This document shows, one piece after another, positions 7,896 to 16,767 of a stretch of DNA of 64,000 nt. A model generated the notes under the pieces. It was not told where the DNA came from, ran no database searches, and saw only the letters and a program-made list of their open reading frames with translations. Within the stretch, counting starts at the first letter, position 1. Every line of letters starts with the position of its first letter. The position numbers were made by a program, and so were the translations under genes. The DNA comes from Mycobacterium sp. ACS4331 (GTDB taxonomy: Bacteria; Actinomycetota; Actinomycetes; Mycobacteriales; Mycobacteriaceae), in contig NZ_LZHW01000102.1 in NCBI RefSeq assembly GCF_001667265.1, positions 1 through 64,000 on the forward strand. The letters are read 5' to 3'.

Positions 7896-9221
7896 ATGAC
7901 GAGGCTTGACACCGTCGAACGGGCGGTGGCCGATATCGCTGCGGGTAAGGCGGTCGTCGTCATCGACGATGAAGACCGAGAGAACGAAGGCGATCTGATC
8001 TTCGCGGCCGAGAAGGCCACGCCCGAGTTGGTGGCCTTCATGGTCCGCTACACCTCCGGTTACCTCTGCGTCCCGCTCTCGGGAGAGGTCTGCGACCGCC
8101 TCGGCCTGCTGCCGATGTACGCCGTCAACCAGGACAAGCACGGCACGGCGTACACGGTGACCGTCGACGCCAAGCTCGGCGTCGGCACCGGGATCTCGGC
8201 GTCGGACCGCGCCACCACGATGCGGCTGCTGGCCGACCCCAACGCCGTCGCCGACGACTTCACCAAGCCCGGCCACGTCGTGCCCCTGCGCGCCAAGGAC
8301 GGCGGTGTGCTGCGCCGGCCCGGCCACACCGAGGCCGCGGTCGACCTGGCCCGGCTCGCCGGGCTGCAGCCCGCCGGCGCCATCTGCGAGATCGTCAGCC
8401 AAAAGGACGAGGGCGCGATGGCGCGCACCGAGGAACTCCGCGTCTTCGCCGACGACCACGATCTGGCGCTGATCTCGATCGCCGACCTCATCGAATGGCG
8501 CCGCAAGCACGAGAAGCACATCGAGCGGATCGCCGAGGCCCGCATCCCGACCCGCCACGGCGAATTCCGCGCGGTCGGTTACAAGAGCATGTACGAGGAG
8601 GTCGAGCACGTCGCTCTGGTCCGCGGGGAGATCTCCGGCCCGCACAGCGACGGCGAAGACGTGCTGGTGCGCGTCCACTCCGAGTGCCTGACCGGCGACG
8701 TGTTCGGGTCGCGACGCTGCGACTGCGGCCCGCAGTTGGACGCCGCGATGGCGATGGTGGCCAACGAGGGCCGCGGCGTCGTGCTGTACATGCGCGGCCA
8801 TGAGGGCCGCGGCATCGGCCTCATGCACAAGCTGCAGGCCTACCAGCTGCAGGACGCCGGCGACGACACCGTCGACGCCAACCTCAAGCTGGGGCTGCCC
8901 GCGGACGCGCGGGACTACGGGATCGGCGCTCAGATCCTGGTCGACCTGGGCATCCGGTCGATGCGACTGCTGACCAACAACCCGGCCAAGCGGGTCGGCC
9001 TGGACGGCTACGGACTGCACATCATCGAGCGCGTGCCGCTGCCGGTGCGCGCCAACGCCGACAACATCCGGTATCTGCTGACCAAGCGCGACCGGATGGG
9101 ACACGACCTCACAGGTCTCGACGACTACCACGAGTCGACCACCATGGACGGCTACGACGAGGCCGTCTACCTTCTCGGTGACCGGCATCAGGCCCCGACG
9201 GACCTGGGCGGCAACTCGTGA
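7896..9221 (+). CDS. ribBA: bifunctional DHBP synthase / GTP cyclohydrolase II
   Basis: 441 residues (ribA2 in mycobacteria). The N-terminal domain (about residues 1-205) makes 3,4-dihydroxy-2-butanone 4-phosphate from ribulose 5-phosphate. It carries the acidic loop DDEDRENEGDLIFAAE and the YAVNQDKHGTAYTVTVD region. The C-terminal GTP cyclohydrolase II domain opens the guanine ring of GTP and carries the zinc cysteines in SECLTGDVFGSRRCDCGP and the MRGHEGRGIGL motif. I chose the ATG at 7896, which begins MTRLDTVERAVADI as in homologues, over upstream in-frame codons. The GGCGAGGTGG before it can act as ribosome binding site. Its stop overlaps ribH. Confidence 0.96.
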   Translation: MTRLDTVERAVADIAAGKAVVVIDDEDRENEGDLIFAAEKATPELVAFMVRYTSGYLCVPLSGEVCDRLGLLPMYAVNQDKHGTAYTVTVDAKLGVGTGISASDRATTMRLLADPNAVADDFTKPGHVVPLRAKDGGVLRRPGHTEAAVDLARLAGLQPAGAICEIVSQKDEGAMARTEELRVFADDHDLALISIADLIEWRRKHEKHIERIAEARIPTRHGEFRAVGYKSMYEEVEHVALVRGEISGPHSDGEDVLVRVHSECLTGDVFGSRRCDCGPQLDAAMAMVANEGRGVVLYMRGHEGRGIGLMHKLQAYQLQDAGDDTVDANLKLGLPADARDYGIGAQILVDLGIRSMRLLTNNPAKRVGLDGYGLHIIERVPLPVRANADNIRYLLTKRDRMGHDLTGLDDYHESTTMDGYDEAVYLLGDRHQAPTDLGGNS

Positions 9222-9700
9222 GCGGGGGCGCCGGGGTTCCGGAGATGCCCGAGCTCGACGGCTCGACGATCTCCCTGGCGATCGTCGCCAGCACGTGGCA
9301 CACCACGATCTGCGATGCGCTGCTCGACGGCGCCCTGCGGGTGGCCAAGGCCGCGGGGGTGCCCGAACCCACCGTGGTGCGGGTGCTCGGTGCGATCGAG
9401 ATCCCGGTCGTCGCCCAGGAGCTGGCCCGCAACCACGATGCCGTCATCGCGCTCGGCGTCGTGATCCGCGGTGAGACTCCGCATTTCGACTACGTCTGCG
9501 ATGCGGTCACGCAGGGGCTCACGCGTGTCTCGCTGGATGAGTCCACGCCCGTCGCCAACGGTGTGCTGACCACCAACACCGAGGAACAGGCGCTCGACCG
9601 TGCGGGGCTGCCCGGCTCCGCCGAGGACAAGGGTGAGCAGGCGGCCGCCGCTGCGCTGAGCACCGCACTGACCCTGCGTGACCTGCGCGCAGCCCAGTGA
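9218..9700 (+). CDS. ribH: 6,7-dimethyl-8-ribityllumazine synthase
   Basis: 160 residues, the penultimate enzyme of riboflavin synthesis. It condenses the RibD-pathway product with dihydroxybutanone phosphate from RibBA. Family motifs are LAIVASTWHTTICDALLDGA near the N-terminus, GAIEIPVVAQELA, and GVVIRGETPHFDYVCDAVTQ with the conserved His. The GTG start overlaps the ribBA stop (GTGA), so translation is coupled. The length matches the icosahedral-type mycobacterial enzyme. The stop overlaps the next membrane-protein gene in the same way. Confidence 0.96.
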   Translation: MSGGAGVPEMPELDGSTISLAIVASTWHTTICDALLDGALRVAKAAGVPEPTVVRVLGAIEIPVVAQELARNHDAVIALGVVIRGETPHFDYVCDAVTQGLTRVSLDESTPVANGVLTTNTEEQALDRAGLPGSAEDKGEQAAAAALSTALTLRDLRAAQ

Positions 9701-10149
9701 GCGCGTCGACGGGCACGGAATGGGACTTGGTGGTCCGTCCGCATCTGGCACCGCGGTTCGCCTATGGGGCCGCGTTCGTGATCGCCGCCGCGCACATCGC
9801 CGTCGGCGCCCTGCTCAAGGTCAAGTCCAGCGGCGTGATCTTCCAGACCGCCGATCAGGTGGCCATCGGAGCGCTGGGCATCGTGATCGGCGCCGTGGTG
9901 CTGCTGTTCGCCCGGCCCCGGCTGCGGGTCGGCCCGGCTGGCATGTCCGTGCGGAACCTGGTGGGCGACAAGCTGGTTGACTGGTCGCAGGTCCAGGATC
10001 TGTCCTTCCATCGCGGGGCGCGCTGGGCGCGGCTGGACCTGCCCGACGATGAATACATCCCCGTCATGGCGATCCAGGCCATCGACAAGGAGCGGGCCGT
10101 GGACGCCATGGACGGCGTGCGCGCGCTCATCGACAGATACAAGAGCTGA
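9697..10149 (+). CDS. PH-domain membrane protein (Rv1417-like)
   Basis: 150 residues. Two hydrophobic segments (about 22-42 and 52-70) precede a bacterial PH-like domain with RVGPAGMSVRNLVGDKLVDW and the conserved SQVQDLSF...RWARLDLPDDEYIP pattern. Such proteins are conserved in mycobacteria next to ribH, but their function is unknown. The GTG start overlaps the ribH stop, so it is the last member of the ribBA-ribH unit. Membrane localisation is clear; any link to riboflavin is suggested only by position. Confidence 0.82.
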   Translation: MSASTGTEWDLVVRPHLAPRFAYGAAFVIAAAHIAVGALLKVKSSGVIFQTADQVAIGALGIVIGAVVLLFARPRLRVGPAGMSVRNLVGDKLVDWSQVQDLSFHRGARWARLDLPDDEYIPVMAIQAIDKERAVDAMDGVRALIDRYKS

Positions 10150-10231
10150 CACCCGTCGCCGCCCCACCGGGGACTTCGACGGTGTGAGGCAGCGCTCGTC
10201 CCGCGTGGCAGGGGCATGTCGGCGCGCCGAC

Positions 10232-10237
10232 TAGGCT
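10232..10237 (+). promoter_or_regulatory. -10 hexamer TAGGCT for leaderless uvrC
   Basis: TAGGCT ends 7 bases before the uvrC GTG at 10244, which would make the mRNA leaderless. No Shine-Dalgarno sequence is seen. It marks the start of the uvrC-rapZ-cuvA-whiA transcription unit. Confidence 0.6.
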
Positions 10238-10243
10238 GGACCG

Positions 10244-12280
10244 GTGCCCGATCCATCGACCTACCGACCCGCGCCGGGTTCGATTCCGGTCGAGCCGGGC
10301 GTCTACCGGTTCTCCGACCCGCACGGGCGCGTCATCTACGTCGGTAAGGCCAAGAGCCTGCGCAGCCGATTGACGTCGTACTTCGCCGACATCTCGAGCC
10401 TGCACCCCCGCACCCGCCAGATGGTGACCACCGCGGCCAAGGTCGAGTGGACGGTGGTGACCACCGAAGTCGAGGCGCTGCAGCTCGAGTACAACTGGAT
10501 CAAGGCATACGACCCGCGGTTCAACGTGCGCTACCGCGACGACAAGTCCTATCCGGTGCTCGCTGTGACGCTCAACGAGGAGTACCCGCGGCTGTCGGTC
10601 TACCGCGGCCCGCGACGCAGGGGTGTGCGCTACTTCGGTCCCTACTCGCACGCCTGGGCCATTCGCGAGACGCTCGACCTGCTCACCAGGGTCTTTCCGG
10701 CCCGCACATGCTCCGGCGGAGTGTTCAAGCGGCACAACCAGATCGGCAGGCCCTGCCTGCTGGGTTACATCGACAAGTGCTCGGCGCCGTGTGTCGGCCG
10801 GGTCAGCGCTGACGAGCATCGCAGGATCGTCGAGGACTTCTGCGACTTCCTGTCGGGGCGCACCGACCGATTCGCGCGTGAACTCGAACAGAAGATGACC
10901 GCCGCGGCCGAGGAGCTGGACTTCGAGAGGGCCGCCCGGCTGCGCGACGACCTGTCGGCGCTGCGACGTGCGCTGGAGAAGCAGGCCGTGGTGCTCGGTG
11001 ACGGCACCGACGCCGACGTGGTGGTCGTCGACGACGACGAACTCGAGGCGGCCGTCCAGGTCTTCCACGTGCGCGGTGGCCGGGTTCGCGGCCAGCGTGG
11101 CTGGATCGTCGAGAAGGCAAGCGAACCAGACGATCTCGAAGGCGGCGTCGAGGCGCAGTTGGTGGCACAGTTCCTCACCCAGTTCTACGGGGAGCAGGCA
11201 GAGCTGGGCGGGGCCAGCGACTCGGGCGGCGACGAGGCGACCAACCCCGTCCCGCGTGAGGTGCTGGTGCCCCGGCTTCCCGACGACGCCGAGGAGCTGG
11301 CCGAATGGCTGTCCGGTCTGCGGGGCTCGCGCGTGGTGCTGCGGGTGCCGCAACGCGGGGACAAGAAGGCGCTGGCCGAGACCGTGCACCGCAATGCCAA
11401 AGAGGCGCTGCAGCAGCACAAGCTCAAACGAGCTGGTGATTTCAACGCCAGATCCGCTGCGCTGCAGAGTATTCAGGATGCGCTCGGCCTGGCGGACGCG
11501 CCGCTGCGCATCGAATGTGTCGACATCAGCCACGTCCAGGGCACCGATGTGGTGGCCTCGCTGGTGGTCTTCGAGGACGGTCTGCCGCGTAAGTCCGACT
11601 ATCGGCACTACGGCATCAAGGAGGCCGCCGGCGACGGGCGTTCCGACGACGTCGCGTCGATCGCCGAGGTGACCCGGCGCCGGTTCTGGCGGCATGTCCA
11701 GGACCGTGCGCACCCCGAAGAGTTCTCCGCAGAAGGCAAGTCGAGGAAGTTCGCGTATCCGCCCAACCTGTTCGTCGTCGACGGCGGCGCGCCGCAGGTC
11801 AACGCCGCCGCCGCGGTTCTGGCCGAGTTGGGTGTCACCGACGTGGCCGTGATCGGCCTGGCCAAACGGCTCGAAGAGATCTGGGTTCCCGGCGAGCCCG
11901 ACCCGGTGATCATGCCGCGCAACAGCGAGGGGCTGTATCTGCTGCAGCGCGTGCGTGACGAGGCCCACCGGTTCGCGATCACCTACCATCGCAGCAAGCG
12001 GTCAAAACGCATGACGGCCTCGGTGCTCGACGCGGTCCCGGGGTTGGGGGAGCATCGCCGCAAGGCGCTGGTGACCCACTTCGGTTCGGTGGCGCGGCTC
12101 AAGCAGGCCTCGGTCGAGGAGATCACCTCGGTGCCGGGCATCGGGCCCGCGACGGCGGCCGCGGTGCTCGAGGCGCTGGGCGTGACGGTCGCCGACCCGC
12201 CCGCCCCTGATTCGGCGGGATCGGCCCCACACGAGAATCCGGTGAGTGATGATGACATCGCGCAACGGGCAGCACGATGA
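10244..12280 (+). CDS. uvrC: excinuclease ABC subunit C
   Basis: 678 residues, the dual-incision nuclease of nucleotide excision repair, acting with UvrA and UvrB. The N-terminal GIY-YIG nuclease domain has GVYRFSDP and VIYVGKAKSLRSRL. A central UVR motif that contacts UvrB lies near EELDFERAARLRDDLSAL. The C-terminal RNase H-like nuclease shows IECVDISHVQGT, FVVDGGAPQVNAA and the HRFAITYHRSKRSK segment. A helix-hairpin-helix pair (VPGLGEHRRKALVTHFGS and VPGIGPATAAAVLEAL) ends the protein. It is the first gene of an overlapping set; its stop overlaps rapZ (ATGA). Confidence 0.97.
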   Translation: MPDPSTYRPAPGSIPVEPGVYRFSDPHGRVIYVGKAKSLRSRLTSYFADISSLHPRTRQMVTTAAKVEWTVVTTEVEALQLEYNWIKAYDPRFNVRYRDDKSYPVLAVTLNEEYPRLSVYRGPRRRGVRYFGPYSHAWAIRETLDLLTRVFPARTCSGGVFKRHNQIGRPCLLGYIDKCSAPCVGRVSADEHRRIVEDFCDFLSGRTDRFARELEQKMTAAAEELDFERAARLRDDLSALRRALEKQAVVLGDGTDADVVVVDDDELEAAVQVFHVRGGRVRGQRGWIVEKASEPDDLEGGVEAQLVAQFLTQFYGEQAELGGASDSGGDEATNPVPREVLVPRLPDDAEELAEWLSGLRGSRVVLRVPQRGDKKALAETVHRNAKEALQQHKLKRAGDFNARSAALQSIQDALGLADAPLRIECVDISHVQGTDVVASLVVFEDGLPRKSDYRHYGIKEAAGDGRSDDVASIAEVTRRRFWRHVQDRAHPEEFSAEGKSRKFAYPPNLFVVDGGAPQVNAAAAVLAELGVTDVAVIGLAKRLEEIWVPGEPDPVIMPRNSEGLYLLQRVRDEAHRFAITYHRSKRSKRMTASVLDAVPGLGEHRRKALVTHFGSVARLKQASVEEITSVPGIGPATAAAVLEALGVTVADPPAPDSAGSAPHENPVSDDDIAQRAAR

Positions 12281-13200
12281 CGGACGGTACGGACGACGTG
12301 GTACGCGAAACTGGGGCCGGTGAGGTCGACGCTGACTCGGGTATCGACGTGGTGCTGGTCACCGGCCTGTCCGGTGCCGGGAGAGGCACCGCCGCCAAGG
12401 TTCTCGAGGATCTGGGGTGGTACGTCGCCGACAACCTGCCGCCGGAGTTGATCACCCGCATGGTCGACCTCGGCCTGGCCGCGGGGTCGCGCATCACCCA
12501 ACTCGCGGTCGTCATGGACGCTCGGTCCAAGGGGTTCACCGGCGATCTGGACTCGGTCCGAAACGAATTGGCCACACGGGACATCACGCCCCGCGTGCTG
12601 TTCCTCGACGCCTCCGACGAGATGCTGGTGCGCCGCTACGAGAACAACCGCCGCAGCCACCCGATGCAGGGTGATCTCACGCTGGCCGAGGGAATCGCCG
12701 CCGAACGGACGATGCTGGCGCCCGTGCGGGCCTCGGCCGACCTGGTGATCGACACCTCGGCGCTGTCGGTGCGGGAACTGCGCGAGAGCATCGAGCGGGG
12801 TTTCGGAGCCGAGACGGTGCCGGACATCAGCGTCACGGTCGAGTCGTTCGGGTTCAAGTACGGGCTGCCGATGGACGCCGACATGGTGATGGACGTCCGA
12901 TTTCTGCCGAACCCGCACTGGGTGGACGAGTTGCGGCACCACACCGGCCAGCACCCGTCGGTGCGGGATTACGTGTTGGGTCAGCCCGGTGCCGGGAGGT
13001 TCCTCGACACCTATCATGAACTGCTGGGGCTGGTGGTCGACGGCTACCGGCGAGAGGGCAAGCGCTATATGACAGTGGCCATCGGCTGCACGGGTGGGAA
13101 ACATCGCAGCGTCGCGATCGCCGAGGCGCTCGCGGCCCGACTCAGCAGCGGCCAGCACCTGTCAGCGCGCGTCCTGCACCGGGATCTGGGCCGCGAATGA
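12277..13200 (+). CDS. rapZ: RapZ-like nucleotide-binding protein
   Basis: 307 residues (YvcJ family, Rv1421-like). The N-terminal P-loop domain has VTGLSGAGRGTAAKVLEDLGW, followed by YVADNLPPELI. The C-terminal domain ends with the conserved TVAIGCTGGKHRSVAIAE and AARLSSGQHL. In enterobacteria RapZ controls glucosamine-6-phosphate synthase through small RNAs. In Gram-positives the role is less clear, but the uvrC-rapZ-cuvA-whiA order is conserved. The P-loop has Arg-Gly-Thr where many homologues have Lys-Ser/Thr (GLSGAGKS). ATGA overlap with uvrC and overlap with cuvA point to strict co-expression. Confidence 0.93.
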   Translation: MTDGTDDVVRETGAGEVDADSGIDVVLVTGLSGAGRGTAAKVLEDLGWYVADNLPPELITRMVDLGLAAGSRITQLAVVMDARSKGFTGDLDSVRNELATRDITPRVLFLDASDEMLVRRYENNRRSHPMQGDLTLAEGIAAERTMLAPVRASADLVIDTSALSVRELRESIERGFGAETVPDISVTVESFGFKYGLPMDADMVMDVRFLPNPHWVDELRHHTGQHPSVRDYVLGQPGAGRFLDTYHELLGLVVDGYRREGKRYMTVAIGCTGGKHRSVAIAEALAARLSSGQHLSARVLHRDLGRE

Positions 13201-14246
13201 CGGTCGAACGCATCGTCGCCCTCGGCGGCGGCCACGGCCTGTATGCCACGCTGTCGGCGGCCCGTCGGCTCACACACCATGTCACCGCGGTGGTGACCGT
13301 CGCCGACGACGGAGGCTCCTCGGGCCGGCTGCGCAGCGAACTCGACATCGTGCCGCCCGGCGACCTGCGAATGGCGCTGGCGGCCTTGGCATCCGACAGC
13401 CCCTACGGCCGACTCTGGGCCACCATCATCCAGCACCGCTTCGGCGGCAGCGGGGCGCTGGCCGGCCACCCGATCGGCAACCTGATGCTGGCCGGGCTGT
13501 CCGAGGTGCTCGCGGATCCGGTCGCCGCCCTCGACGAGCTGGGCCGAATCCTCGGGGTCAAGGGCCGTGTGCTGCCGATGTGCCCGATCGCGCTGCAGAT
13601 CGAGGCCGACGTGGCGGGGCTGGAGTCCGACCCTCGGATGAGCCGCGTGATCCGAGGTCAGGTGGCGATCGCGACGACACCGGGCAAGGTGCGGCGGGTG
13701 CGTCTGCTGCCCGGCAATCCACCGGCCACCCGGCAGGCCGTCGACGCCATCATGGACGCCGACCTCGTGGTGCTGGGCCCGGGATCCTGGTTCACCAGCG
13801 TGATCCCACATGTGCTCGTGCCCGGTCTGCTTGCCGCCCTGCGTGCGACGAGGGCGCGGCGCGCCGTCGTGCTCAATCTGGCCGACGAACCGGGGGAGAC
13901 CGCGGGCTTCTCCGCCGAGCGGCATCTGCACGTGCTTGCCCAGCACGCACCCGATTTCACCGTCGATGACATTGTCGTGGACGTCAACAGAGTGGCCAGC
14001 GAGCGTGAGCGAGATCAATTGATTCGAACCGCCGGTGTGCTGAATGCTCAGGTGCAGTTTGCTGACGTGTCGCGACCTGGTACACCATTACATGACCCGG
14101 CGAAGTTGGCGGCGGCGTTGCAGAGGGTGTGCGAGCGGAGGACCGAGCCGGCGCTGCCGACAACGCCGTCCCTTCCGACAGTGCCCCCCGCCGACGTCGA
14201 TGGACCGCATGTGTTTGGACCGAGAGGTGACGACCCGTGGCGATGA
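13197..14246 (+). CDS. cuvA: YvcK/CuvA family gluconeogenesis and cell-envelope factor
   Basis: 349 residues with the CofD/YvcK fold. The N-terminal nucleotide-sugar-binding loop VALGGGHGLYATLSAARRL and VADDGGSSGRLRSELD are followed by VLGPGSWFTSVIPHVLVPG, all hallmark motifs. In mycobacteria and Bacillus this protein binds UDP-sugars and is needed for growth on gluconeogenic carbon and for normal wall synthesis (established for YvcK/CuvA; not shown here). The ATG overlaps the rapZ stop. The extended C-terminus (after about residue 315) is Pro-rich and low in complexity. The stop overlaps the start region of whiA. Confidence 0.93.
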   Translation: MTVERIVALGGGHGLYATLSAARRLTHHVTAVVTVADDGGSSGRLRSELDIVPPGDLRMALAALASDSPYGRLWATIIQHRFGGSGALAGHPIGNLMLAGLSEVLADPVAALDELGRILGVKGRVLPMCPIALQIEADVAGLESDPRMSRVIRGQVAIATTPGKVRRVRLLPGNPPATRQAVDAIMDADLVVLGPGSWFTSVIPHVLVPGLLAALRATRARRAVVLNLADEPGETAGFSAERHLHVLAQHAPDFTVDDIVVDVNRVASERERDQLIRTAGVLNAQVQFADVSRPGTPLHDPAKLAAALQRVCERRTEPALPTTPSLPTVPPADVDGPHVFGPRGDDPWR

Positions 14247-15220
14247 CGGCCGAGGTTAAGGACGAACTGAGCCGCCTGGTGGTGAATTCCGTCAGCGCGC
14301 GGCGCGCCGAGGTGGCCTCCCTACTGCGGTTCGCAGGCGGGCTGCACATCGTCGCGGGCCGCGTCGTGGTCGAGGCCGAGGTGGACCTCGGCATCATCGC
14401 CCGTCGGCTGCGCAAGGACATCTTCGACCTCTACGGCTACAACGCCATCGTGCATGTGTTGTCGGCCAGCGGAATCCGCAAGAACACCCGGTACGTGGTG
14501 CGGGTCGCCAAGGACGGTGAGGCGCTGGCCAGGCAGACCGGTCTGCTCGACCTGCGGGGCCGGCCCGTGCGTGGGCTGCCCGCCCAGGTGGTGGGCGGCA
14601 GCATCGCCGACGCGGAGGCCGCCTGGCGGGGCGCCTTCCTGGCCCACGGGTCGCTGACCGAACCCGGTCGGTCCTCGGCGCTGGAGGTCAGCTGCCCCGG
14701 ACCGGAGGCCGCGCTCGCGCTCGTCGGCGCGGCCCGCCGCCTCGGCGTCGGCGCCAAGGCCCGCGAGGTCCGCGGCGCCGACCGCGTCGTGGTGCGCGAC
14801 GGAGAGGCCATCGGCGCCCTGCTGACCCGGATGGGTGCCCAGGACACCCGGCTGACGTGGGAGGAGCGCCGGATGCGGCGCGAGGTCCGCGCGACGGCCA
14901 ACCGGCTGGCCAACTTCGACGATGCCAACCTGCGCCGGTCGGCGCGTGCGGCGGTCGCCGCGGCGGCCCGTGTCGAGCGCGCACTCGAGATCCTCGGCGA
15001 CACCGTGCCCGATCACCTCGCGACTGCGGGCAGGCTGCGCGTCGAGCACCGGCAGGCGTCCCTCGAGGAGCTGGGCCGGCTCGCCGACCCGCCGATGACC
15101 AAAGACGCTGTGGCCGGCCGGATTCGTCGCCTGCTCTCGATGGCCGATCGCAAGGCCAAGCAGGACGGCATCCCGGACACCGAATCCGCCGTCACACCCG
15201 AACTGCTCGAAGAGGCCTGA
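14237..15220 (+). CDS. whiA: WhiA sporulation/cell-division regulator
   Basis: 327 residues. The N-terminal LAGLIDADG-like degenerate homing-endonuclease domain shows SVSARRAEVASLLRFAGGLH and AAWRGAFLAHGSL. The C-terminal helix-turn-helix spans ASLEELGRLADPPMTKDAVAGR. WhiA in actinobacteria is a DNA-binding regulator linked to division and, in Streptomyces, sporulation. Two starts compete. The GTG at 14237 follows AGAGGTGA at good spacing. The ATG at 14243 makes the ATGA overlap with cuvA and gives MTAEVKDELSR, which matches the usual N-terminus. I list the longer form. Confidence 0.95.
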   Translation: MAMTAEVKDELSRLVVNSVSARRAEVASLLRFAGGLHIVAGRVVVEAEVDLGIIARRLRKDIFDLYGYNAIVHVLSASGIRKNTRYVVRVAKDGEALARQTGLLDLRGRPVRGLPAQVVGGSIADAEAAWRGAFLAHGSLTEPGRSSALEVSCPGPEAALALVGAARRLGVGAKAREVRGADRVVVRDGEAIGALLTRMGAQDTRLTWEERRMRREVRATANRLANFDDANLRRSARAAVAAAARVERALEILGDTVPDHLATAGRLRVEHRQASLEELGRLADPPMTKDAVAGRIRRLLSMADRKAKQDGIPDTESAVTPELLEEA

Positions 15221-15245
15221 GCGACTGCTCGACGAGGCTCGAGCG
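15202..15245 (+). repeat. 22-base tandem duplication across the whiA stop
   Basis: Two adjacent 22-base units, 15202-15223 and 15224-15245, agree at 19 of 22 positions. The first holds the last whiA codons and the stop; the second lies just after. The second unit can fold as GCTCGA-loop-TCGAGC (15227-15244). No T-run follows, so it is not a classic terminator. Confidence 0.6.
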
Positions 15246-15277
15246 CCGTCGATGAACCCGGCGCGCGGTGATTCCGT

Positions 15278-16726
15278 GTGCCTATCATCGACGCGTTGAC
15301 AGAAACCCTGGCCCTGGCGCGCCAGCGCGCATCCTCGCGGCTCACGCCACCTCCCACGCCGGTGCGCAGCGTGGCGATTCACCTCGGCGTGCTGGTGCTG
15401 TGGATCGCCCTGTTCCTGCTGGCCTTCGGCCGCGGCGGGGTGGCGGCCTGGTCCGTCGGGCTGGCCTACCTGGCCTATGACCTGGCGCTGCTGATCTTCA
15501 CCGGTTGGCAGATCAGCCGCATCGCGGCGAGAGACGCTGCGGCCGCGCCGGTCCCCGACGGATCCACCCTCGCCGTGCTGATCGCCGCGCACAACGAGGA
15601 GACGGCGCTGCCCGTGACGCTGACGGCGCTGCTGAACTCAGACCGGGCGCCGGAGCAGATCGTGATCGCCGACGACGGTTCCACCGACGGCACCGCCCGG
15701 CTCCTCACCGAGGATTTCGGGCTGCGCGACGACGGCGCGTCCGTGCGGATCGGGGATACCGCGGTGCGGTGGCTGCGCCTGCCCCACGCGGGCAAGGCGC
15801 CGGCCCTCAACGCCGCGCTCGCCACGACCAGTTGTGACGTCATTCTGACCGTCGACGCGGACACCGTCGTCGAGCCTGGGGCGATCAGGGCTGTGCTGCA
15901 GGCCTTTTCGGCCGAGCCGGACCTCGTCGCGGTCACCGGGGTGATCACCCCGGTGTGCGCCCCGGGAGTTCGGGGCCGGGTGCTGCAGTGGTTTCAGACC
16001 TACGAGTACCTCCGCAACTTCCTGAGCCGCTACGCCTGGATGCGCATCGACTGCCTGCAGCTGATCTCGGGTGCCTTCGCGGGTTTCCGGCGCACCGCGG
16101 TGGTCGCGGTCGGCGGTTTCGACGACGCGTGCCTGGTCGAGGACTACGAGCTGGTGGCGCGCCTGTGGCGCTACGCCGGCGAGCACAACCTGTCCTGGCG
16201 GTTCCGCGCACTCGGCGATGCCCAGGCCCGCACCGAGGCGCCCGGCACCGTACTGGCCTTCCTGCGCCAGCGGCGACGCTGGTTCGGCGGGTTCCTGCAG
16301 ACCCAGTGGTGGTACCGCGCGATGGTCGGCGATCGCCGCCTCGGCGCGCTGGGCACCGTGATGCTGCCGATCAAGGCACTCGACACCGTGCACCCGCTGT
16401 ACGGGCTCACGGCGCTGGCCCTGCTGGCGTCGTTCCTGACCGCGGGACGGTTCGACATCCTGGGGCCGGTGCTGCTGGTCGTCGCGGGCAAGCTCATGAT
16501 CGACATGGTGTTCGCGGCCTGGTCGGTGCGCAGGTACCGGCGCTGGACCGGCGACCCGGGCCGGGCCAGCATGACCGGAAGTGCGCTGGCGACCGTGGTG
16601 GCGCCGGTCACCTTCACGCCGCTCCTGCACGCCGGCGCGGCGCTGGGCTGGGTCGCGTTTCTGGCCGGCACCGCGCGGTGGGGCAGCCAGCGCAGATTCG
16701 GGATGACCATGAGCGCGGACGGCTAA
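15278..16726 (+). CDS. membrane-bound family 2 glycosyltransferase
   Basis: 482 residues in the processive GT2 layout (PgaC/BcsA/hyaluronan-synthase-like). Two N-terminal membrane segments (about 30-50 and 53-72) are followed by a GT-A domain with VLIAAHNEETALPV, IADDGSTDGTARL, the DxD motif LTVDADTVVEPGA, the acceptor acid in VEDYELVARLWR and the QxxRW-type QRRRWFGGF. C-terminal membrane helices cover about 365-470. It probably polymerises or transfers a sugar at the inner membrane; the sugar is unknown. The start is uncertain: GTG 15278 is used here. A TATCAT hexamer at 15283-15288 would instead suit a leaderless TTG start at 15296. It lies alone between whiA and gap. Confidence 0.85.
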   Translation: MPIIDALTETLALARQRASSRLTPPPTPVRSVAIHLGVLVLWIALFLLAFGRGGVAAWSVGLAYLAYDLALLIFTGWQISRIAARDAAAAPVPDGSTLAVLIAAHNEETALPVTLTALLNSDRAPEQIVIADDGSTDGTARLLTEDFGLRDDGASVRIGDTAVRWLRLPHAGKAPALNAALATTSCDVILTVDADTVVEPGAIRAVLQAFSAEPDLVAVTGVITPVCAPGVRGRVLQWFQTYEYLRNFLSRYAWMRIDCLQLISGAFAGFRRTAVVAVGGFDDACLVEDYELVARLWRYAGEHNLSWRFRALGDAQARTEAPGTVLAFLRQRRRWFGGFLQTQWWYRAMVGDRRLGALGTVMLPIKALDTVHPLYGLTALALLASFLTAGRFDILGPVLLVVAGKLMIDMVFAAWSVRRYRRWTGDPGRASMTGSALATVVAPVTFTPLLHAGAALGWVAFLAGTARWGSQRRFGMTMSADG

Positions 16727-16761
16727 GCCCACCAATCTGCACGAGCCAACTTCAGCCCCAC

Positions 16762-16767
16762 TAGGCT
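16762..16767 (+). promoter_or_regulatory. -10 hexamer TAGGCT for the gap operon
   Basis: TAGGCT predicts a start point near 16774, leaving a 48-base leader to the gap GTG at 16822 with the ribosome binding site AGGAG at 16811-16815. The predicted start point excludes an upstream in-frame GTG at 16771 as the translation start. Confidence 0.55.

Noticed and set aside
7702..7899. 65-residue open frame in the ribBA leader
   Set aside because: No Shine-Dalgarno, low-complexity Arg/Ala/Pro content and no resemblance to a known small protein; the region reads better as a structured leader.
10127..11989. 620-residue open frame opposite uvrC
   Set aside because: The uvrC frame has all domains; the antisense frame has none and its start would overlap the PH-domain gene.
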